From positions 1 to 64,000 of the forward strand of contig NZ_JAMJFL010000029.1 of the NCBI RefSeq assembly GCF_023544665.1: DNA of 64,000 nt, read 5' to 3'. The notes under the pieces were generated by a model. The model had not been told where the DNA came from. It saw only the letters and a program-made list of their open reading frames with translations, and ran no database searches. The DNA comes from Streptomyces sp. YS415 (GTDB taxonomy: Bacteria > Actinomycetota > Actinomycetes > Streptomycetales > Streptomycetaceae). Within the stretch, counting starts at the first letter, position 1; every line of letters begins with the position of its first letter. The position numbers and the translations under genes are program-made. This document shows, one piece after another, positions 59,345-64,000 of the stretch.

Positions 59345-59665
59345 GACGGTCCTCTCGATAGGAAGGCTGACAGATGCGGGAAGCGGCACGCGACAGTGCT
59401 GAACAGCCAGGCTGTGCCCGGCGGCCGGGCATCGTGCCGGCTCCCTGCGCTCGTCCATGACGTTAGGTCCGCGCACCCCTCCCGGACTTACCTCTGGGTG
59501 GCCTCGCCTGTTCCCGTACTGCACGGCACCCGATGGGCGGTACGGCTCTTTCCCAGCACACGCCGAGGGCCCCCGCTGCCGCCAAGGAGAATGGGCGGAA
59601 ACGAGGGCCTGCACAGGTGCGCGGCGGCCAGGTGGCCGGGATTTGACGCGTGCCGCGTCAGGGGC
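59345..59665. other. 321-bp intergenic region
   Basis: The left part should hold the promoter of the hydrolase-DoxX-Dps unit. At the right end TGACGCG (59644-59650) and CGCGTCA (59654-59660) form a short hairpin five bases past the amidohydrolase stop, a weak terminator candidate. No gene seen. Confidence 0.45.
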
Positions 59666-61570
59666 TCAGAGGACGAAGCAGGGATCGAAGACCTCGGTCG
59701 TGGCGCGTCCTTCCGGGGCGAACCGCCGGGCGACCCGCCACTGGCGGTGCTGCTCCGAGGCCGCCACGGCCTCTGCCAGCCGGTCGGCCTGACGCGCTCC
59801 GGTCACCCCCGGGGGCATGGTCGCCTGATAGCCACCGAAGTACGCCACCGGACTCCACACGGGGCTGACCGGCGGCACCCCCTCGTCGAGACCCTCGAAA
59901 TCACCCGCTGCGTAGACGAGCCGGCCTCCGACGACGGTCAGGACCGACTCGATGTGCGGGATGTCGTCGTGGTGAACGGAAAAGTAGTCGTGCGACAGGA
60001 CGGCGAAGTCGGCGAACTGCCCGGCCCTGAGCATGCCCTTGACCTCGCTCTCACCCGTCATACGCGCACCTCCCCGGGTGTACATCTCCAGCGCCGTCTC
60101 GCGCGTGATCAGCCGGTCCGGCGGATAGAGGCAGAGGTCGCCCACGGTGCGCCCGGTGACGAGCCAGTGCAGGGCCACCCACGGGTTGTACGACGAGACG
60201 CGTGTGGCATCGGTACCCGCAGCCACCGGCAGGCCCAGCTCCAGCATCTCCTTGACCGGCGGAGTGTGGGCCGCGGCCTCGGCGCCGTACCGGTCGACGA
60301 AGGCTTTGCCCTGGAAGGACATCCGGTTCTGCACGCTGATGGAGCCGCCCAGGGCGGCGATCCGCTCCAGACTGGACTGCGAGACCGTCTCGGCGTGGTC
60401 GAAGAGCCAGCGGTTACCGGAGGGGAAGAGGCCGTCCGCCGCCAGCTTCTCGAAGACCGCGAGGTCGCGGCGGATCGTTTCGTCGTACGTGGCGTGCAGG
60501 CGAAAGCCCCAGCCGTTCTCCATGAGCAGGCGGACGGCCTTCTCGAACTCGCCCTCGTAGCCGGCGGCGAGTTCGGGGCGGGGTTCGGAGAAGTTCTCGA
60601 AGTCGGCGGCGGCCCAGGTCAGGTTCTCACCGGCACCGTTCAGGCGGAGCCACTCGTCGCCCTCGTCGGGGCGCACGGCCTCGATCCAGCGGCGCAGGTC
60701 GTCAAGTTCCTGGCCGGCGGTCTGGGGGAACAGGTGGTAGGCGATCCGCAGTGACAGCTCCCCGTCCCGGGCCAGCTCGGTCACGGTCCGGTAGTTCTCG
60801 GGGAAGTTCTGGAAGCCACCGGCGGCGTCCACGGCCGAGGTGAGGCCGAACCGGTTCAGCTCCCGCAGGAAGTGGCGGGTGGACGTCTTCTTGTCGTCCT
60901 CACCGAGGGTGGGCGCCGCTGCCAGCGTGGAGTAGAGCACCAGTGCGCTGGGAGCGGCGAGCAGGACTCCCGTCGGCGTCCCGTCCCGCCCGCGCACGAT
61001 CTGCCCGCCGCGGGGGTCGGGAGTGTCGCGGGTAAAACCCGCGGCACGCACGGCGGCCCTGTTCAGCAGGGCGGACTGGTACAGGTGGAGGACGAACACG
61101 GGCGTGTCCGGTGCGGCGGCGTTCAGTTCGGCCACCGTCGGCATCCGCCGCTCGGCGAACTGCTCGGCGGTCCAGCCACCGACCACCCGGATCCACTGTC
61201 CTTTCGGGGTACGACCGGCCTGTTCGCGGAGCATGGCCAGGGCCTGGCGCAGCGAGGGCACGCCGTCCCAGCGCAGTTCCAGGACGTAGTTGAGCCCGCC
61301 CCGGATGACGTGCAGATGGGAGTCGTTCAGCCCGGGAATGATCCGGCGCCCGAGCGCGTCCACGACGCGGGTGCGCCGTCCGACGTGCCCGGCCACCACG
61401 GCGTCGTCCCCGACGGAGACGATCCTGCCGTCGCGGACCGCCATCGCCGCTGCCGCGGGACGTTCCGAGTCACCGGTGTAGATCTTGGCGTTGCGTACGA
61501 CGAGGTCGGCTGCGTCGCCGTCCTCGAGGTCCGGGGCGGGCGTGATTCCGCTGACCGGCATCATCGTCAT
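59666..61570 (-). CDS. YtcJ-like amidohydrolase
   Basis: A 634-aa metal-dependent amidohydrolase of the Amidohydro_3/YtcJ type. The first metal ligands H85-L-H87 lie in PGLNDSHLHV. Later ligands are in FRLHATYDE, LFDHAETVS and the aspartate of AAGTDATRV. A small beta domain is formed by the two ends (VVRNAKIYTGD; VLTVVGGRLVYAAGDFEG). The substrate is unknown; the family hydrolyses amides and formamides. The ATG at 61570 begins MTMMPVSG. The frame is open upstream through the next gene. Confidence 0.9.
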   Translation of the reverse strand: MTMMPVSGITPAPDLEDGDAADLVVRNAKIYTGDSERPAAAAMAVRDGRIVSVGDDAVVAGHVGRRTRVVDALGRRIIPGLNDSHLHVIRGGLNYVLELRWDGVPSLRQALAMLREQAGRTPKGQWIRVVGGWTAEQFAERRMPTVAELNAAAPDTPVFVLHLYQSALLNRAAVRAAGFTRDTPDPRGGQIVRGRDGTPTGVLLAAPSALVLYSTLAAAPTLGEDDKKTSTRHFLRELNRFGLTSAVDAAGGFQNFPENYRTVTELARDGELSLRIAYHLFPQTAGQELDDLRRWIEAVRPDEGDEWLRLNGAGENLTWAAADFENFSEPRPELAAGYEGEFEKAVRLLMENGWGFRLHATYDETIRRDLAVFEKLAADGLFPSGNRWLFDHAETVSQSSLERIAALGGSISVQNRMSFQGKAFVDRYGAEAAAHTPPVKEMLELGLPVAAGTDATRVSSYNPWVALHWLVTGRTVGDLCLYPPDRLITRETALEMYTRGGARMTGESEVKGMLRAGQFADFAVLSHDYFSVHHDDIPHIESVLTVVGGRLVYAAGDFEGLDEGVPPVSPVWSPVAYFGGYQATMPPGVTGARQADRLAEAVAASEQHRQWRVARRFAPEGRATTEVFDPCFVL

Positions 61571-61715
61571 GGCTCGGGACTCTCGCTTTCGGTGGGAAGG
61601 GAAATGGCGGGACGGGAGGCGGGCTCGGGGGCCGCCGGGAAAGAGGGCACGGGCGCGGTGGCCTGGAAGCCGCCGGGCCTTGATCACTTCGGAACGCGTC
61701 ATCGGCACGCGCGTT

Positions 61716-62126
61716 CTATGCGTGCCGCAGGACCGAGGCCAGGAAGCGGTTGAGATCGGTTTCGACCTGTTGGTCGACTCGCGGGAACCAGAGCTCGGTG
61801 CGGGCGAGGAAGGAACGCAGGGCCGCTGTCCGCAAGCGCACGACACACTGGCCGCGCACGGTGTGAAGCTGTATGTGCGTCTCGTAGGTTCCTTCGGGCC
61901 ACACGCGCACGTCACCCTCACCGGAGGGGGCGTCGACCCCTTCGGTCAGCAGGCTCCTCGCGAAGGCCCACGTGGTGGTGGACTGCTCAGAACCGTCCGT
62001 CGGCGCGAAGTCGAGTCGCACCGCGAGCGGATCCTCCGGCAGGTGCCGGATTCGTACGACCAGGCAGCCCCCGGCGTGCTCCGGCGTCGACACGTGAGCG
62101 GTGACGACATGCTCGATGGGCTGCAC
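61716..62126 (-). CDS. SsgA-like sporulation/cell-division protein (SALP)
   Basis: A 136-aa SsgA-like protein. The core shows DPLAVRLDFAP, TTTWAFARSLLTEGVDAPSG, EGDVRVWPEG and LRTAALRSFLARTELWFP, the typical order for the family that guides septum placement and wall synthesis during sporulation. Only morphologically complex actinomycetes carry these genes. The GTG follows GAGGAGTAGTC. It lies between a catabolic-looking amidohydrolase and an acetate transporter, with no other developmental gene beside it. Which SALP it is cannot be told. Confidence 0.9.
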   Translation of the reverse strand: MQPIEHVVTAHVSTPEHAGGCLVVRIRHLPEDPLAVRLDFAPTDGSEQSTTTWAFARSLLTEGVDAPSGEGDVRVWPEGTYETHIQLHTVRGQCVVRLRTAALRSFLARTELWFPRVDQQVETDLNRFLASVLRHA

Positions 62127-62178
62127 GACTACTCCTCAGGTCCTTTGCGGCGCCACCCGGACGGGCCCGCCGACGGGT

Positions 62179-62928
62179 TCAAAGGGTGCGGCGCACACCG
62201 GCCGCGCGCTCGAGGTTGCGCAACTGGACGGACAGGTCACCCTCGACGGCGTGGTGCGCGGGGCCGCTGCGGCCGATGGGCAGGACCTGCTCGCCGCGCA
62301 TGTCCTCCAGCATCAGCGCGAATGCCGCGTAGAGCGCGACGGACGCCAGCACCAGGCCGAGCACGCCGGAGACGGTACCCACCCAGGCGATGCCGGACAG
62401 GTTGAAGACGGCCGCCACGGCGAACCGGGGGACGGCCACGCACAGGACGAGCCACAGGGCCCGCTTGGCCTTGGCCACGCTCGCCATGAGGCCGGCGAAC
62501 ACGGTGAAGGCGAGGTTCAGGACGCCCAGCACTCCCGCACCACCGGGCGGGTCGAAAGCCAGGACGAGCGAGGTGGCGAGCCAGGTCCCGGAGAAACAGG
62601 CCATGAGGGTGGCCGCGAGCACGTCCCGAGCCCCGAAGGCCAGTACAGCAACCAGGAGTTGCAGGATGAACGCGGGAAGAATGGTGAAGGCGACGGCCCT
62701 GTGCGCGTCCTCGTCGAAGACGCCGAGCTGAAAGCAGCCGACGATAACGGAGGCGATCGCCACGGCGTAGAAACCCAGGGGCATCGGTGAGGCGATCGGA
62801 CGCAGATGGATGCGGGTCATGCGCCGAAGGTCGGGTTCGTAATGCCGGCCGGCCGGAGCAGCCGGTCCTCCCGGGGGCTGTTCCCCGCCGGCCGGAGGGC
62901 CGTCGGTCGTGTTGTCGGAGGTGGTCAT
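62179..62928 (-). CDS. GPR1/FUN34/YaaH (SatP)-type acetate transporter
   Basis: A 249-aa membrane protein with about six helices. After a Pro/Gly-rich hydrophilic start of about 50 residues it reads RIHLRPIASPMPLGFYAVAI, close to the family N-P-A/S-P-L-G-L signature, then FTILPAFILQLLVAVLAFG and LEDMRGEQVLP after the last helix. The family moves acetate and succinate. The ATG at 62928 begins MTTSDNTTD; 14 in-frame codons before it are not used. It is upstream of the SsgA-like gene by 52 bases. Confidence 0.85.
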   Translation of the reverse strand: MTTSDNTTDGPPAGGEQPPGGPAAPAGRHYEPDLRRMTRIHLRPIASPMPLGFYAVAIASVIVGCFQLGVFDEDAHRAVAFTILPAFILQLLVAVLAFGARDVLAATLMACFSGTWLATSLVLAFDPPGGAGVLGVLNLAFTVFAGLMASVAKAKRALWLVLCVAVPRFAVAAVFNLSGIAWVGTVSGVLGLVLASVALYAAFALMLEDMRGEQVLPIGRSGPAHHAVEGDLSVQLRNLERAAGVRRTL

Positions 62929-63043
62929 CGCACTACCTGACTGCTGAGAGGGACGGGGAGTGCGGGGCACGGAAGGCGCACGTACCCCGGGCCCGCGCCA
63001 CGACGACCCGGTGCGGGCCCGAGCGTGGGCGAGCAGCGCCGGG

Positions 63044-64000
63044 TCAGCTCTTCGCGAGGGCGAGGCGCAGGGTCTCGACGGCGAGAGTGATGGCGGCCTG
63101 GGCGGCGTGGGTGTCGCGAAGTGCGTTCAGCATGACGAAGTCGTGGATGATGCCCTGGTAGCGCACGGCGGTGACCGGGACGCCGGCGGCGCGCAGCTTG
63201 TTCGCGTACGCCTCGCCCTCGTCGCGCAGGACGTCCGCCTCGGCGGTGATGATCAGCGCGGGCGGCAGGCCGGTCAGCTGCCCCTGGCTCGCGCGCAGCG
63301 GCGACGCGGTGATCTCGGCGCGCTGCTTCTCGTCGGTGGTGTACTGGTCCCAGAACCACTGCATGCCGTCGCGGCGCAGGAAGTAGCCCTCGGCGAACTG
63401 GTGGTAGGAGCCGGTGTCGAACGCGGCGTCGGTCACCGGGTAGAAGAGAACCTGCTGGAGCAGAGGAAGGCCGCCTCGCTCCTTGGCCATCAGGGTGAGC
63501 GCCGCGCTCATGTTGCCGCCGACCGAGTCGCCGGCGACCGCGATGCGCGTGGCGTCCAGGTCCTTGGTCGCGCCGTCGGTCATAATCCAGCGGGAGACGG
63601 CCCAGTTCTGCTCGATGGCCACCGGGTAGCGGTGCTCCGGCGAGAGGTCGTACTCCGGGAAGACCACGGCGGCGTGAGCCCCCACAGCCAGTTCACGGAC
63701 CAGCCGGTCGTGGGTGTGGGCGTTGCCGAACACCCAGCCGGCGCCGTGGATGTAGAGGATGACCGGCAGATCGCCCTCGGCACCCGCGGGACGGACGATC
63801 CGCGCGCGGACGGTGCCCGTCGCCGGCACGGCGACGGTGATCCACTCCTCGTCGACCTCGGGCTTGTGCACCGGGCCGGACTGGACCTCATCGACGGCCT
63901 TACGTCCGTCGGCCGGCGGGATCTGGAAGAGGAACGGCGGCTGGGCGGTGGCCTCGGCGAAGGCCGCGGCTGCCGGTTCCAGGACGGGGGTGACAGGCGT
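63044..64000 (-). CDS. HSL-family alpha/beta hydrolase (esterase), 5' end beyond window
   Basis: At least 319 residues of an esterase of the hormone-sensitive-lipase family. The oxyanion motif is HGAGW (ILYIHGAGWVFGN), a variant of HGGGW. The nucleophile serine is in VAGDSVGGNMS, the acid in ITAEADVLRDEGE and the histidine in GIIHDFVML. The frame stays open and protein-like to the last base of the window (LEPAAAAFAEATAQPPFLF), so the start lies outside; the GTG at 63871 is internal. It probably hydrolyses acyl esters in the cytoplasm. Confidence 0.9.
   Translation of the reverse strand, partial: TPVTPVLEPAAAAFAEATAQPPFLFQIPPADGRKAVDEVQSGPVHKPEVDEEWITVAVPATGTVRARIVRPAGAEGDLPVILYIHGAGWVFGNAHTHDRLVRELAVGAHAAVVFPEYDLSPEHRYPVAIEQNWAVSRWIMTDGATKDLDATRIAVAGDSVGGNMSAALTLMAKERGGLPLLQQVLFYPVTDAAFDTGSYHQFAEGYFLRRDGMQWFWDQYTTDEKQRAEITASPLRASQGQLTGLPPALIITAEADVLRDEGEAYANKLRAAGVPVTAVRYQGIIHDFVMLNALRDTHAAQAAITLAVETLRLALAKS

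Overview
The window is high-GC actinobacterial chromosome, almost certainly Streptomyces. Third codon positions are G/C-biased, GTG starts and ATGA/GTGA stop-start overlaps are common, and there is an SsgA-like sporulation protein, two streptogrisin C-type secreted proteases, a DUF574 methyltransferase beside an XRE/DUF5753 regulator, and an mce locus carrying its own MceG ATPase. No tRNA, rRNA or CRISPR array was seen.

0.1-13.7 kb: one translationally coupled mce operon. It runs mceG (ATPase), two YrbE permeases, six MCE proteins mceA-F, four Mce-associated membrane proteins arranged as two A-B pairs, and a secreted lytic transglycosylase. Together they should form an envelope-spanning lipid importer with a wall-remodelling enzyme.

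13.7-15.9 kb: a scar of gene fragments: transposase 5' end with an in-frame stop, XRE/TPR regulator 3' end, DegT-type aminotransferase 3' end, an intact NUDIX hydrolase, and a frameshifted tail.

15.9-22.7 kb: a divergent locus. On the minus strand lie a small protein and a DUF6745 protein. On the plus strand is a five-gene operon of the STM4015-STM4014-STM4013-STM4012-STM4011 families (LRR-like protein, ATP-grasp-like protein, sulfatase-like hydrolase, two radical SAM enzymes). Both transcription units begin with TGTCAGTG-N8-TA promoter elements like the PafBC/RecA-independent DNA-damage promoters of mycobacteria. The biochemical role of this gene set is not established.

22.7-31 kb: decayed accessory DNA (IS5-like and ISL3-like transposase pieces, a second copy of the XRE/TPR fragment, a frameshifted C-terminal piece of ribosomal protein L17) among intact genes for a secreted beta-propeller protein, a peptidase E-like enzyme, a hypothetical protein and a secreted repeat-domain protein.

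31-35.3 kb: a compact operon of a 62-residue peptide, a 240-aa protein of unknown family, two DUF6895-like paralogues and a serine beta-lactamase-fold hydrolase. It looks like an undescribed peptide-maturation (RiPP-like) locus, preceded by a cluster of GTGTTC/GAACAC repeats.

35.4-49.9 kb: two chitin-binding streptogrisin C-like proteases, an FMN reductase-like protein, a regulatory trio (XRE/DUF5753, DUF574 methyltransferase, PucR-like HTH), a LysR regulator, a methyltransferase, a DUF4396 membrane protein, and several broken genes (SDR, integrase, ArsR, MFS, and two small genes with single in-frame stops).

50.3-64 kb: tandem AraC-family regulators and a large LuxR (LAL) regulator, followed on the minus strand by a stress/metabolism set: two alpha/beta hydrolases, Dps, DoxX, a YcaC-like cysteine hydrolase, a YtcJ-like amidohydrolase, an SsgA-like protein, a SatP-type acetate transporter, and an HSL-type esterase that runs off the right edge.
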